Shown here: piece by piece, positions 26,476 to 36,267 of the stretch | Position numbering within the stretch: the stretch's first letter is position 1 | How the letters are laid out: every line of letters starts with the position of its first letter | Origin: Cupriavidus basilensis | Lineage (GTDB): Bacteria; Pseudomonadota; Gammaproteobacteria; Burkholderiales; Burkholderiaceae | Reading direction: 5' to 3' | DNA length: 64,000 nucleotides | NCBI RefSeq assembly: GCF_000832305.1 | Contig: NZ_CP010536.1 | Coordinates: 2,728,001 to 2,792,000 of the forward strand | Translations under genes and position numbers: made by a program | The notes under the pieces: generated by a model | Told to the model about the DNA's origin: nothing | What the model saw: only the letters and a program-made list of their open reading frames with translations | Database searches by the model: none

Positions 26476-27729
26476 ATGAGCGATAACAAGCAAGCGGCCC
26501 AGACTCCCGCCTCCCCGGCGGCTCCCGTCAACAACAACGGCAAGCGCAAGCGCCTGCTGCTCTCGCTGACCGCCGCGGTAGTGGTGGCCGGCGTGGCCTA
26601 TGGCATCTACTGGGGCATGTACGCGCGCCACTTCGAGAGCACCGACGACGCGTATGTTGCGGGCAACGTGGTGCAGGTCACCCCACTGGTCGGCGGCACC
26701 GTGATTTCGATCTCGGCCGACGATACGCAGCTTGTCACTGCGGGCCAGCCCCTGATCCAGCTCGACCGCGCCGACTCGCAGGTCGCCATGGAGCAGGCTG
26801 AGGCGCAACTGGCGCAAGCCGTGCGTGAAGTGCGCACGCTCTACGTCAACAACGGCTCGCTGGCGGCCAACGTGACCATGCGCGAAGCCGATGTGGCCAA
26901 GGCGCGTGAGGACCTGAAGCGCCGCGAGGCCATCGCTGGCTCCGGCGCGGTTTCGGGCGAAGAAATCTCCCACGCGCAGACCGCCCTCACGGCCGCGCAA
27001 TCGGCACTGTTGGCCACGCGCGAGCAACTGGCATCCAACAAGGTGCTGACCGACCAGACCACGGTGGAGAAGCACCCCAACGTGCAGCGCGCCGCCGCCA
27101 ACCTGCGTGCCGCCTATCTCGCGTTCGCACGCTCGACGCTGCCCGCGCCGGTAACCGGCTACGTGGCCAAGCGCTCGGTGCAGGTCGGCCAGCGCGTAGC
27201 CCCCGGCGCGCCACTGATGGCCGTGGTGCCGCTGGACCAGGTGTGGATCGACGCCAACTTCAAGGAAGTGCAGATCACGCATATGCGCGTGGGCCAACCG
27301 GTCACGCTGGAGGCCGACCTGTACGGCTCCAAGGTGACCTATAACGGCAAGGTGGAAGGTTTCTCGGCCGGCACCGGCTCGGCCTTCTCCCTGCTGCCGG
27401 CGCAGAACGCCACCGGCAACTGGATCAAGGTTGTGCAACGCCTGCCGGTGCGCATCGCACTGGACCCGCAGCAGCTCAAGGACCACCCGCTGCGGGTTGG
27501 CCTGTCGATGAACGTGACGGTCGATGTGCGCAAGGAAGAAGGCGCGGCCATGACCAACGCCACGGTTGCGCGCCCGATGCAGACCGACGTCTATGAGAAG
27601 GTCGCGCAGGACGCCGACGCACTGATCGCCCGCATCATCTCGCTGAACAACGGCGGCCGCCAGGCGACCGAGCCCATGGCAGCGCCGGTGTCGTCGACGC
27701 CGGCCGCCGCCAAGCCCGCCAACACCTGA
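26476..27729 (+). CDS. emrA: EmrA-type periplasmic adaptor of an MFS efflux pump
   Basis: 417 residues. Short cytosolic N-terminus, one membrane helix (about 26-46), the lipoyl halves (STDDAYVAGNVVQVTPLVGGTV and LPAPVTGYVAKRSVQVGQRV, each split by a coiled coil) and a beta-barrel domain. The FESTDDAYV signature is typical of EmrA/HlyD adaptors paired with 14-helix MFS pumps. It lies 72 nt after the OMP gene and 2 nt before emrB. The name is by family; substrates unknown. Confidence 0.92.
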   Translation: MSDNKQAAQTPASPAAPVNNNGKRKRLLLSLTAAVVVAGVAYGIYWGMYARHFESTDDAYVAGNVVQVTPLVGGTVISISADDTQLVTAGQPLIQLDRADSQVAMEQAEAQLAQAVREVRTLYVNNGSLAANVTMREADVAKAREDLKRREAIAGSGAVSGEEISHAQTALTAAQSALLATREQLASNKVLTDQTTVEKHPNVQRAAANLRAAYLAFARSTLPAPVTGYVAKRSVQVGQRVAPGAPLMAVVPLDQVWIDANFKEVQITHMRVGQPVTLEADLYGSKVTYNGKVEGFSAGTGSAFSLLPAQNATGNWIKVVQRLPVRIALDPQQLKDHPLRVGLSMNVTVDVRKEEGAAMTNATVARPMQTDVYEKVAQDADALIARIISLNNGGRQATEPMAAPVSSTPAAAKPANT

Positions 27730-27731
27730 AC

Positions 27732-29336
27732 ATGGCTACCTCCCTCCCCGCGCGCGACGGCGCCTCGCCCGGCCCGGCGGCGCCAGCGGCGCGCCGCGCC
27801 GCGCCAGTGCCGTTGTCGGGCGCAAAGCTGATCGTCGGCACGATCGCGCTGTCGCTGGCCACGTTCATGAACGTGCTCGACTCATCGATCGCCAACGTAT
27901 CGATCCCGGCCATCTCGGGCGACCTTGGCGTGGCCCCCAACCAAGGCACGTGGGTCATCACCTCGTTCGCTGTGGCCAATGCCATCTCGGTGCCGCTGAC
28001 CGGATGGATGACCACGCGCTTCGGGGCGGTGCGGCTGTTCGTCACGTCGATCCTGCTGTTCGTGATCTCGTCGTGGCTGTGCGGTGTCGCGCCCAACCTC
28101 GAAGTGCTGCTGGCCGCGCGCGTGCTGCAAGGCGCAGTGGCAGGACCGATGATTCCGCTGTCGCAATCGCTACTGCTGTCGAGCTATCCGCCGCAGAAAA
28201 GCACCATGGCGCTCGCCCTATGGGGCATGACCACGCTGGTGGCGCCCATCATGGGGCCGCTGCTGGGCGGCTGGATCTCGGACAACATGACCTGGCCGTG
28301 GATCTTCTACATCAACATCCCGGTGGGCCTGGGCGCCGCCTATGCAACCTGGGCGATTTACCGCGACCGCGAGACGCCGATCAAGATCCTGCCGATCGAC
28401 CGGATCGGGCTGGCGCTGCTGGTGATCTGGGTAGGCTCGATGCAGCTCATGCTCGACAAGGGCAAGGAGCTCGACTGGTTCCACTCGACCTCGATCGTCG
28501 TGTTGACAGTAGTGGCCATTGTGGGTTTCCTGTTTTTCCTGATCTGGGAGAGCTACGAGAAGCATCCGATCGTCGATATCACCTTGTTCAAGGGACGTAA
28601 CTTCAGCGCGGGAGTGGTGGCCATCTCGGTGGCCTACGGCCTGTTCTTCGGCAACCTGGTGATCCTCCCGCTGTGGCTGCAAACCATCGTCGGCTATACC
28701 GCAACGGATGCCGGCATCGTGATGGCGCCGGTCGGGATCTTCGCCATCCTGCTGTCGCCGCTGATCGGCAAGAACCTGCCCAAGATGGATGCGCGCTGGG
28801 TCGCGACCCTGGCCTTCGTCACCTTTGGCGTGGTCAGCCTGATGCGCTCGGGATTCACCTTGCAGGTCGATACCCGCACGCTGATGATCCCGACGCTGAT
28901 CCAGGGTGCGGCGATGGCGATGTTCTTCATCCCGCTGACGTCGATCATCCTGTCGGGCCAGCCGCCGGAGAGGATCCCGTCGGCCTCCGGGGTATCCAAC
29001 TTCGTGCGGATCACGTTCGGTGCGATCGGTGCGTCGATCTCGACCACCATCTGGGAAAACCGCACGGCGCTGCATCACGCGCAACTGGTGGAACAGGTCA
29101 ATCCGTACAACCCGACCTATATCGACCAGCTCAACCACCTGATGCAGCTGGGCATGAGCCAGGCCCAGGCCAACGGCCAGATCGAGCGCAACATTTCGCA
29201 GCAGGCGGCCATGCTGGGCGCCAACGATATCTTCTGGATCTCGGGCGTGCTGTTCTTCGTGCTGATCGTCTTTGTCTGGCTGACCAAGCCTAAGAAAGGG
29301 GGGGATCTGGACGCCTCCGCGGCCGGGGCGCACTAG
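27732..29336 (+). CDS. emrB: EmrB/QacA-type DHA2 family MFS multidrug transporter
   Basis: 534 residues, 14 predicted membrane helices. DHA2 motifs: LDSSIANVSIPAISGDLGV in helix 1, WVITSFAVANAISVPLTGWM and the loop motif with RFGAVRLF, and the motif C region LGGWISDNMTWPWIFYINIP. It exports hydrophobic toxic compounds by proton antiport through the EmrA/OMP conduit. Third gene of the operon, with an intrinsic terminator 34 nt after the stop. Confidence 0.95.
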   Translation: MATSLPARDGASPGPAAPAARRAAPVPLSGAKLIVGTIALSLATFMNVLDSSIANVSIPAISGDLGVAPNQGTWVITSFAVANAISVPLTGWMTTRFGAVRLFVTSILLFVISSWLCGVAPNLEVLLAARVLQGAVAGPMIPLSQSLLLSSYPPQKSTMALALWGMTTLVAPIMGPLLGGWISDNMTWPWIFYINIPVGLGAAYATWAIYRDRETPIKILPIDRIGLALLVIWVGSMQLMLDKGKELDWFHSTSIVVLTVVAIVGFLFFLIWESYEKHPIVDITLFKGRNFSAGVVAISVAYGLFFGNLVILPLWLQTIVGYTATDAGIVMAPVGIFAILLSPLIGKNLPKMDARWVATLAFVTFGVVSLMRSGFTLQVDTRTLMIPTLIQGAAMAMFFIPLTSIILSGQPPERIPSASGVSNFVRITFGAIGASISTTIWENRTALHHAQLVEQVNPYNPTYIDQLNHLMQLGMSQAQANGQIERNISQQAAMLGANDIFWISGVLFFVLIVFVWLTKPKKGGDLDASAAGAH

Positions 29337-29370
29337 CTGCAGTAGCTGCACCGAGCACACGCGCCGCACG

Positions 29371-29410
29371 CGAGGCCGATGCCGTCACAGGCATCGGCCT
29401 CGTGCTTTCT
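29371..29410 (+). terminator. Intrinsic terminator of the efflux operon
   Basis: CGAGGCCGATGCC (29371-29383) pairs with GGCATCGGCCTCG (29390-29402) around a 6-nt loop, followed by TGCTTTCT. Confidence 0.8.
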
Positions 29411-29485
29411 GGCCCCTTCCCTCGCCCAGGCTCAAGCCTTCGGGATTTCCTGCCCGATGCAGCCGCATTGGCCGCATTGGCCGCG

Positions 29486-30433
29486 TTAGAGCTTGACCAG
29501 CCGCTCGGGCCGCAAGGCGCCTTCACGCATGCGCGCCACGCCAAGCAAGCGGCGCGGCTCGCCGCCATAGACACTGGCGAGTTCATCTTCCGCCAGCGCC
29601 ACGCCCGCCGGCAGGTCGCGCTGCGCGATGCGCTGGCCCTGCAGGAAGCGCGCCATCGCGGCCTCGTCTAGCGTTACCGCTACGCAGCGCTGCAACAGCG
29701 CATCGACCGGCGCAAGCATTCCGGGGCGCTCCTCGTCGGAGCGCTGCTCGATCTGCTCCAGCGTGACCGCACCTTCGAGGCTCAGGTCACCCACCGCTGT
29801 ACGGCGCAAGCCGGTCAGGTGCGCGCCGCACCCGAGCGCCTCGCCAATGTCCTCGGCCAGGGTGCGGATATAAGTGCCCTTGCTGCAGGTCACGCGCATG
29901 CTGAAGGTGGGTACCTGCGGCAGCCCGCAATCGAGCAGCGTGATTTCATGGATGGTGACGCGGCGCGCGGCGCGCTCCACGGTCTGGCCGGCACGTGCGT
30001 ATTCGTACAGCGGACGTCCGTCCTTCTTCAGTGCGGAATGCATCGGCGGCACCTGCTCGATTTCGCCCGCGAAGCGCAGCATTGCGGCGCGCAGCGCTTC
30101 GACATCGCAGGTTACCGGACGCTCGGCGATCACCTCGCCCTCGGCGTCGCCGGTCGCGGTCTTGAGGCCCAGCCGCACGGTGGCTTCGTATGTCTTGTCG
30201 GCCTCGAGCAGGTCCTGCGAGAACTTCGTCGCCTCGCCAAAGCACAGCGGCAGCAAGCCGGTGGCAAGCGGATCGAGCGTGCCGGTGTGTCCGGCCTTTA
30301 GCGCGCGCAGCATGCGCTTGGCACGCACCAGCGCATCGTTGGACGAAAGGCCGAGCGGCTTGTCGAGCAGCAGCACGCCATGCACCTCGCGGCGCGGCTG
30401 CCGGGGCGGGCGATTGGTATTGGGATGAGTCAT
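29486..30433 (-). CDS. truB: tRNA pseudouridine(55) synthase
   Basis: 315 residues. TruB motif I ([17 protein letters not shown]), the catalytic Asp motif [17 protein letters not shown] and [10 protein letters not shown], with the [13 protein letters not shown] motif near the C-terminal third and a PUA-like end. It makes pseudouridine 55 in the T-loop of tRNAs. Downstream of rbfA as usual, but an intrinsic terminator lies between the two. Confidence 0.98.
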   Translation of the reverse strand: MTHPNTNRPPRQPRREVHGVLLLDKPLGLSSNDALVRAKRMLRALKAGHTGTLDPLATGLLPLCFGEATKFSQDLLEADKTYEATVRLGLKTATGDAEGEVIAERPVTCDVEALRAAMLRFAGEIEQVPPMHSALKKDGRPLYEYARAGQTVERAARRVTIHEITLLDCGLPQVPTFSMRVTCSKGTYIRTLAEDIGEALGCGAHLTGLRRTAVGDLSLEGAVTLEQIEQRSDEERPGMLAPVDALLQRCVAVTLDEAAMARFLQGQRIAQRDLPAGVALAEDELASVYGGEPRRLLGVARMREGALRPERLVKL

Positions 30434-30519
30434 GGCGGGGAGCTATGTGACGCCGGCAAAGCTTCAGGGCCGGGCGCGACAGACAGGGACAAAGGAGACG
30501 CGAAGCAACCGGCGCGAAC

Positions 30520-30548
30520 AAGAAAACGGCCCGTGGTTACGGGCCGTC
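30520..30548 (-). terminator. Intrinsic terminator between rbfA and truB
   Basis: ACGGCCCGT (30526-30534) and ACGGGCCGT (30539-30547) form a perfect stem with loop GGTT. On the minus strand it is followed by TTTTCTTG. It directly follows the rbfA stop, so truB is either expressed by read-through or from its own promoter. Confidence 0.75.
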
Positions 30549-30550
30549 TT

Positions 30551-30919
30551 TCAGTCTTCTTTTGCGCGTGTGGAGTTAGCTTCTTTGATCAGCTTGGACA
30601 TCTCGATCGCTTGTTCCACCGAGGTATCGTGGAAGAAGCGCAGCGTCGGCACGGTATGGATATGCAACCGCTTGTAGAGCAGCGAATGCAGGTAACCGGA
30701 CTTTTCGTTGAGGATGCCCTCCACTTCCGCGGCATCAGCCGCCAGGACGGTGAAGTACACCTTGGCGTGCGCGTAGTCGGGGGTCAGCGTGACCGACTGC
30801 AGTGTGACGAGCCCCAGGCGGGGATCGCGCAGCTCACGCTGGATCATCTCGGCCAGGTCGCGCTGGATCTGGTCGGAAATCCGGAGATTACGAGAGGAGA
30901 TATTGCCTTTCTTGGCCAT
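30551..30919 (-). CDS. rbfA: Ribosome-binding factor A
   Basis: 122 residues. The KH-type RbfA fold is shown by [44 protein letters not shown] and [19 protein letters not shown]. It helps late 30S subunit and 16S 5'-end maturation and cold adaptation. It follows infB after 63 nt that contain a strong GC hairpin. Confidence 0.98.
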   Translation of the reverse strand: MAKKGNISSRNLRISDQIQRDLAEMIQRELRDPRLGLVTLQSVTLTPDYAHAKVYFTVLAADAAEVEGILNEKSGYLHSLLYKRLHIHTVPTLRFFHDTSVEQAIEMSKLIKEANSTRAKED

Positions 30920-30946
30920 TCAATACGCTTGCTGTCGAGAAGGGCA

Positions 30947-30970
30947 GCGGCGGGCCAGTTGGCCCGCCGC
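30947..30970. promoter_or_regulatory. Strong hairpin in the infB-rbfA spacer
   Basis: GCGGCGGGCCA (30947-30957) is the perfect complement of TGGCCCGCCGC (30960-30970) with a 2-nt centre. No T-run follows on the minus strand, so it may protect or fold the mRNA rather than end it. Confidence 0.4.
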
Positions 30971-30982
30971 CCGCAACACGCC

Positions 30983-33883
30983 TTACAGCGTGCGCGCCAC
31001 CTCGGTGATTTCATACACTTCGAGCTGGTCGCCTTCCTGAACGTCGTTGAAGTTCTTGATCGACAAACCGCACTCGAAGCCTTGCTTGACTTCCTTGACG
31101 TCATCCTTGAAGCGCTTGAGCGAATCAAGCTCGCCGGTATGGATGACCACGTTGTTGCGCAGCACCCGCACCAGGGCGGTACGCTTGACCAGCCCGTCGG
31201 TGACCATACAACCAGCCACCGCGCCAATCTTCGGCACGCGGAAGACCTGGCGCACTTCGACCGTACCCAGCGTGACTTCGCGCTTTTCCGGTGCCAGCAT
31301 GCCCGACATTGCCGCCTTGATCTCGTCTACCGCATCGTAAATGATGTTGTAGTAGCGAATATCGATGCCGTTGTTCTCGGCCAGCTTGCGCGCGCCAGCA
31401 TCGGCACGCACGTTGAAACCGATGATGACCGCCTTCGAAGCCGTAGCCAGGTTGACGTCCGACTCCGAGATACCGCCCACGCCGCCGTGCACGATCTGTA
31501 CGCGCACTTCTTCGGTGGAGAGCTTCTGCAGCGATTGCACCAGTGCTTCCTGCGAACCCTGGACGTCGGCCTTGACGATCAGCGGCAGCGTCTGCACTTC
31601 GCCTTCGCTCATCTGTTCCAGCATCGTTTCCAGCTTGGCCGCCTGCTGCTTGGCCAGCTTGACGTCACGGTACTTGCCTTGACGGAACAGCGCAATTTCG
31701 CGCGCCTTGCGCTCGTCCGGCAGCACCAGCACTTCTTCACCAGCCGCAGGCACTTCGGACAGACCCTGGATCTCGACCGGAATCGAGGGACCGGCTTCCT
31801 TGGTCGGCTTGCCGGTTTCGTCCAGCATGGCGCGAACGCGGCCATAAGCGCTGCCAGCCAGCACCACATCGCCACGCTTGAGCGTGCCGCTGGTGACCAG
31901 GATGGTCGCGATCGGGCCCTTGCCCTTGTCCAGCTGGGCCTCCACCACCAGGCCCTTGGCCGGGGCGTCCACCGGTGCCTTCAGTTCCAGCACTTCAGCC
32001 TGCAGCAGCACTTGCTCGAGCAGATCGTCGATGCCGGCGCCGGTCTTGGCGGACACCGGAACGAACGGCGAATCACCGCCGTACTCTTCCGGCAGCACCT
32101 GCTCGGCCACCAGTTCCTGCTTGACGCGGTCCGGGTTCGCTTCGGGCTTGTCGATCTTGTTGATCGCGACCACGATGGGCACACCCGCCGCCTTGGCGTG
32201 GGCAATGGCTTCCTTCGTCTGCGGCATCACGCCGTCGTCGGCCGCGACCACCAGGATCACGATGTCGGTCGCCTTGGCACCGCGAGCACGCATGGCCGTG
32301 AAGGCCTCGTGACCCGGGGTGTCCAGGAAGGTGATCACGCCGCGCTCGGTTTCCACATGGTAGGCACCGATGTGCTGCGTAATACCACCGGCTTCGCCCG
32401 CCGCAACCTTGGCACGACGGATGTAGTCCAGCAGCGAGGTCTTGCCGTGGTCGACGTGACCCATCACGGTCACCACCGGCGGACGCGGCAGCTGCTCGGC
32501 GTCGGTGTGGTCTTCACCACCCACGACCAGCAGCGCTTCCGGATCGTCCAGCTTGGCGGCAAATGCCTTGTGGCCCATTTCTTCCACCACGATCATGGCG
32601 GTTTCCTGGTCCAGCACCTGGTTGATGGTCACCATCTGGCCGAGCTTCATCATCTGCTTGATGACCTCGGAAGCCTTGACGGCCATCTTGTGCGCCAGGT
32701 CGGCCACCGAAATGGTCTCGGGGATGTGCACTTCGCGCACCACCGGTTCCGTCGGCGCCTGGAAATTCGTGCCGCGATCGTCTTGCTGGTGACGGTTGCC
32801 ACGGCCGCGCGGACCGCCGCGCCAGCCGCCAACGCCACCCGACGAATCGCCGCGGGTCTTCAGGCCGCTGCCCTTCTTCTTCGAGCCTTCGTCCTGCCAG
32901 GTCGAGGAAGTCCCTGCCTTCACTACCTTGCCGGTCTTCTTGTCGACGGTGGTGGTAGCGGTGGCCGTGGTCGTTGCGGGCTTCTTCTCGTCTTTCTTGA
33001 CTTCGGTGCCAGGCGGCTTGACCGGCTTGTGCAGCGTGCCGGTCTGCTCGGCCTTCTTTTCTTCAGCCTTGCGTTCCGACGGCGCCTTGAGCACGCGCGC
33101 CGGCGCATTCAGCATCTGCTGAATGGCGCGGGCTTCGGCTTCGGCGGCCTCGCGGCGCTTGCGCGCTGCGTCCTGTTCGGCACGCGCCTTGTCGGCGGCC
33201 TGCTTGGCGTCGTCGGCGGCCTTCTGCGCGGCAGCGCGTTCGGCGGCCAGGCGAGCCTTTTCGTCTTCGGCCTTCTTGCGCGAATCGTCGTCTTCCGGCG
33301 CCTTGGCCGTAGCGGCGGCGCGCAGGGCGGCAGCTTCCTCTTCCGCCTTGCGGGCGGCGAGTTCAGCCTGGCGGCGCTCTTCAGCCTCCAACGCTTCCTG
33401 CTTGGCGCGACGCTCGGCCTCCTCGCGTTCGGCCGCCTCCTGGCGTGCCTTCGACTCGGCTTCCTGGCGTGCCAGCAACTCGGCCTGCTGACGATCTTCC
33501 TCATCCTGGCGCGCCTGCTCGGCCGCATCGACCGGCAGCTCGACCACTTCGTGGCCATCGGCGCCATCGGCGGAAGCCTCATCGCGCTTGATCAGGACGC
33601 GCTTCTTGCGCACCTCGACCTGCACCGTGCGAGTCTTGCCGGTGGAATCAGCCTGGCGGATCTCGGAGGTCTCACGCTTGGTCAACGTGATCTTCTTGCG
33701 CGCGCTGTCATCGGCCGCCCCATGGGAACGCTTGAGGTAATCCAGCAACTTGGTCTTGTCGGATTCGGTGATGATGTCGTCAGGCGTCACCTTGCCCACC
33801 CCAGCTGCCTGCAATTGTTCCAGCAGGGCAGCTGCGCTGCGGCTCAGTTCTGCGGCCAGTTGGGCAACTGTTGTGCTTGCCAT
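30983..33883 (-). CDS. infB: Translation initiation factor IF-2
   Basis: 966 residues. An N-terminal IF2N domain ([20 protein letters not shown]), a very long charged Ala/Glu/Lys/Arg helical region (about 110-270), a second IF2N-like piece, then the GTPase with [26 protein letters not shown] and [10 protein letters not shown], domain II and the fMet-tRNA-binding C-terminal domains. It brings initiator tRNA to the 30S subunit. Part of the rimP-nusA-infB-rbfA-truB series. Confidence 0.98.
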   Translation of the reverse strand: MASTTVAQLAAELSRSAAALLEQLQAAGVGKVTPDDIITESDKTKLLDYLKRSHGAADDSARKKITLTKRETSEIRQADSTGKTRTVQVEVRKKRVLIKRDEASADGADGHEVVELPVDAAEQARQDEEDRQQAELLARQEAESKARQEAAEREEAERRAKQEALEAEERRQAELAARKAEEEAAALRAAATAKAPEDDDSRKKAEDEKARLAAERAAAQKAADDAKQAADKARAEQDAARKRREAAEAEARAIQQMLNAPARVLKAPSERKAEEKKAEQTGTLHKPVKPPGTEVKKDEKKPATTTATATTTVDKKTGKVVKAGTSSTWQDEGSKKKGSGLKTRGDSSGGVGGWRGGPRGRGNRHQQDDRGTNFQAPTEPVVREVHIPETISVADLAHKMAVKASEVIKQMMKLGQMVTINQVLDQETAMIVVEEMGHKAFAAKLDDPEALLVVGGEDHTDAEQLPRPPVVTVMGHVDHGKTSLLDYIRRAKVAAGEAGGITQHIGAYHVETERGVITFLDTPGHEAFTAMRARGAKATDIVILVVAADDGVMPQTKEAIAHAKAAGVPIVVAINKIDKPEANPDRVKQELVAEQVLPEEYGGDSPFVPVSAKTGAGIDDLLEQVLLQAEVLELKAPVDAPAKGLVVEAQLDKGKGPIATILVTSGTLKRGDVVLAGSAYGRVRAMLDETGKPTKEAGPSIPVEIQGLSEVPAAGEEVLVLPDERKAREIALFRQGKYRDVKLAKQQAAKLETMLEQMSEGEVQTLPLIVKADVQGSQEALVQSLQKLSTEEVRVQIVHGGVGGISESDVNLATASKAVIIGFNVRADAGARKLAENNGIDIRYYNIIYDAVDEIKAAMSGMLAPEKREVTLGTVEVRQVFRVPKIGAVAGCMVTDGLVKRTALVRVLRNNVVIHTGELDSLKRFKDDVKEVKQGFECGLSIKNFNDVQEGDQLEVYEITEVARTL

Positions 33884-33976
33884 TCAAACCCTTTCAATGC
33901 TTGGTTATACGTCGGGACAATTGTGTGTGGAATGCGCGCTCAAGCAGCCTGGAAAAGCACTACGTGGGCGTGTCCC

Positions 33977-35452
33977 TCAGTTAAACCAATGTTCCCGTGC
34001 TTTCATGATCAGCGCGCGGGCATCATCCTCGCCGAGACCAACCATGTCGACGAGTTCGTCGACGGCCAATTCGGCCAGTTCGTCACGCGTGTGGATATTG
34101 CCTTCGGCCAGCTTGCCGATCAGTTCCGGGGTCAGGCCGTCGAGCGAGCGCAGATCCTGCGACACCTCTTCCACCTTTTCTTCCCGGGCCAGTTCCATCG
34201 TCAAGAGCGCATCGCGGGCGCGGTTGCGCAGCTCGTTGACGGTATCTTCATCGAAGGCGTCGATTTCCAACATCTCGCTGATGGGCACATAGGCCACTTC
34301 TTCCAGCGTGGAGAAACCTTCGTCGATCAAGATGTCAGCCACTTCTTCGTCCACGTCCAGCTTGGCCATGAACAACTTGCGCACCACGTCGCTTTCCTCG
34401 GCTTGCTTCTGTGCCGATTCTTCCTGCGTCATGATGTTGATCTGCCAGCCGGTCAGCTCGGACGCCAGGCGCACGTTCTGACCACTGCGGCCGATGGCGA
34501 CGGCGAGGTTTTCCTCGTCGACCACCACGTCCATGCTGTGCTTTTCCTCGTCTACCACGATCGACTGTACCTGTGCCGGCGCCAGGGCGCCAATCACGAA
34601 CTGCGCCGGGTCTTCCGACCACAGCACGATGTCGACCGCTTCGCCGCCAATCTCGTTACGGACCGCGGTCACCCGCGTGCCGCGCACGCCGACGCAGGTA
34701 CCGATCGGATCGATACGCTTGTCATGCGCCACAACGGCAATCTTGGCGCGTACGCCGGGGTCGCGGGCAGCTGCCTTGATTTCCAGCAGGCCCTGCTCCA
34801 TCTCCGGCACTTCGTTCTCGAACAGCTTGATCAGGAACTCGGGCGCGGTGCGCGAGAGCTCGATCTGCGGGCCGCGTGCGGTGCGATCCACATTCAGGAT
34901 ATATGCACGAACACGGTCGCCGGTGCGCAGGTTTTCCTTGGGGATGATCTGGTCGCGGGCCAGCAGCGCTTCCACGCGGCCAGACTCGACGATCAAGCCC
35001 TTCTTGTCGGCACGCTTGACCGTGCCGGTCATGACCTTCTCGCCACGATCCAGGTAATCGTTGAGGATCTGCTCGCGCTCGGCGTCACGGATCTTCTGCA
35101 GGATCACCTGCTTGGCGGCTTGCGCACCGATACGACCGAACTCGACCGACTCGATCTGCTCTTCGACAAATTCATCCAGCTGGATGTCCGGATCCTGCTC
35201 ACGGGCCTCGAACATGAGGATTTGCTTGTCCGGCTCCTGCAGACCCTGTTCATCCGGGACTACAAGCCAGCGGCGGAACGTCTCGTGCTCACCGGACTCA
35301 CGATCGATGGCGACGCGAATATCCACGTCTTCCTCGAAACGCTTCTTGGTTGCCGAAGCGAGTGCCGCTTCCAGCGCACCGAATACCACATCCTTGTCGA
35401 CGTTCTTCTCACGCGCAAGCGCATCGACGAGCAACAGAACTTCGCGGCTCAT
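33977..35452 (-). CDS. nusA: Transcription termination/antitermination protein NusA
   Basis: 491 residues. N-terminal RNA-polymerase-binding domain, S1 domain ([20 protein letters not shown]), two KH domains ([41 protein letters not shown]) and two C-terminal acidic AR repeats ([37 protein letters not shown]) as in proteobacterial NusA. It controls pausing, termination and rRNA antitermination. It overlaps rimP by 4 nt. Confidence 0.98.
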   Translation of the reverse strand: MSREVLLLVDALAREKNVDKDVVFGALEAALASATKKRFEEDVDIRVAIDRESGEHETFRRWLVVPDEQGLQEPDKQILMFEAREQDPDIQLDEFVEEQIESVEFGRIGAQAAKQVILQKIRDAEREQILNDYLDRGEKVMTGTVKRADKKGLIVESGRVEALLARDQIIPKENLRTGDRVRAYILNVDRTARGPQIELSRTAPEFLIKLFENEVPEMEQGLLEIKAAARDPGVRAKIAVVAHDKRIDPIGTCVGVRGTRVTAVRNEIGGEAVDIVLWSEDPAQFVIGALAPAQVQSIVVDEEKHSMDVVVDEENLAVAIGRSGQNVRLASELTGWQINIMTQEESAQKQAEESDVVRKLFMAKLDVDEEVADILIDEGFSTLEEVAYVPISEMLEIDAFDEDTVNELRNRARDALLTMELAREEKVEEVSQDLRSLDGLTPELIGKLAEGNIHTRDELAELAVDELVDMVGLGEDDARALIMKAREHWFN

Positions 35453-35937
35453 TGCTTGTTCCCTTTTTTCTGATTTCCTTTGAAGTCGATCACCGGCACC
35501 AGGCGTGCGCGATCAACATCGGATATGGTGAATTCCAGCAGCGCCGTGCCGTTCTGGCCTTCGAACTCGAGGCCAATCTGCTCTGCCCCCGGCTCACCGG
35601 TGGGCGTCTGCAGGATGCCGACGAAGTTCTTCTGCCCGTTGACCGGAAGGCGCAAGGTAACCCTGGCTTCCTGGCCCGCGAAGCGGACGAAGTCAGCCAG
35701 TTTCTTGAGCGGCCGGTCCAGCCCCGGCGAGGACACTTCGAGGCGCTCGTAGTCGATGTTCTCGACGGTGAGCACGTGGGTAAGCTGACGGCTTACCTTC
35801 TCGCAATCCTCAATGACGATGCCGGTTTCAGGCTGATCGATATAGACGCGCATGAGTCCGCCTGGAGCGCGCTCGAGCTCAACCAGCTCGTACCCCATGC
35901 CGTTCAGGGTGGTTTCGATCAAATCTGCCAGATGCAC
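35449..35937 (-). CDS. rimP: Ribosome maturation factor RimP
   Basis: 162 residues. [20 protein letters not shown], the [13 protein letters not shown] region and [17 protein letters not shown] are RimP signatures; a C-terminal SH3-like domain follows. Needed for 30S assembly. It starts the rimP-nusA-infB operon and overlaps nusA by 4 nt, which indicates coupled translation. Confidence 0.97.
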   Translation of the reverse strand: MHLADLIETTLNGMGYELVELERAPGGLMRVYIDQPETGIVIEDCEKVSRQLTHVLTVENIDYERLEVSSPGLDRPLKKLADFVRFAGQEARVTLRLPVNGQKNFVGILQTPTGEPGAEQIGLEFEGQNGTALLEFTISDVDRARLVPVIDFKGNQKKGNKQ

Positions 35938-36267
35938 TGTATTCCCGAATAATGGCCATCAATACCGTGGCAGACCCAGCCCATCGGCACGGCCGTCTTG
36001 GTTGACGGCCTCAGCCAGCTTGCCTGCCAGTCACCCCGACCGGCGCGCCGCGAAACACGGCAAGCACACGAAACGGGCGAAGCAAAAAAAAATGGGCGCA
36101 ATGCCCATCATTCGCCCACCCTTTTGCAGGATGACTTTTGAATAGACTTGGATTATACGCTGTCGCGGTGCAAAAGGCAAAGGCAGCCGGCTTTGGCGCG
36201 ACAGGGATGCGGGCCGTGCCGCTCTTTTCCCTGCCAGGCCCGCCCAAGGCGCCCTGCCTCGCATCGC
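35938..36267. other. rluB-rimP intergenic region
   Basis: 330 nt. It holds the terminator of rluB at about 36084-36110 and then, towards rimP, about 145 nt that must contain the rimP-nusA-infB promoter. I saw no tRNA or convincing hexamers. Confidence 0.45.
36084..36110 (-). terminator. Intrinsic terminator downstream of rluB
   Basis: ATGGGC (36092-36097) and GCCCAT (36103-36108) form the stem; on the minus strand nine T residues follow at once. Confidence 0.8.

Noticed and set aside
30380..35473. 1697-codon open frame on the plus strand
   Set aside because: It lies opposite rbfA, infB and nusA, which are clearly conserved on the minus strand; high-GC third-codon bias produces such antisense frames.
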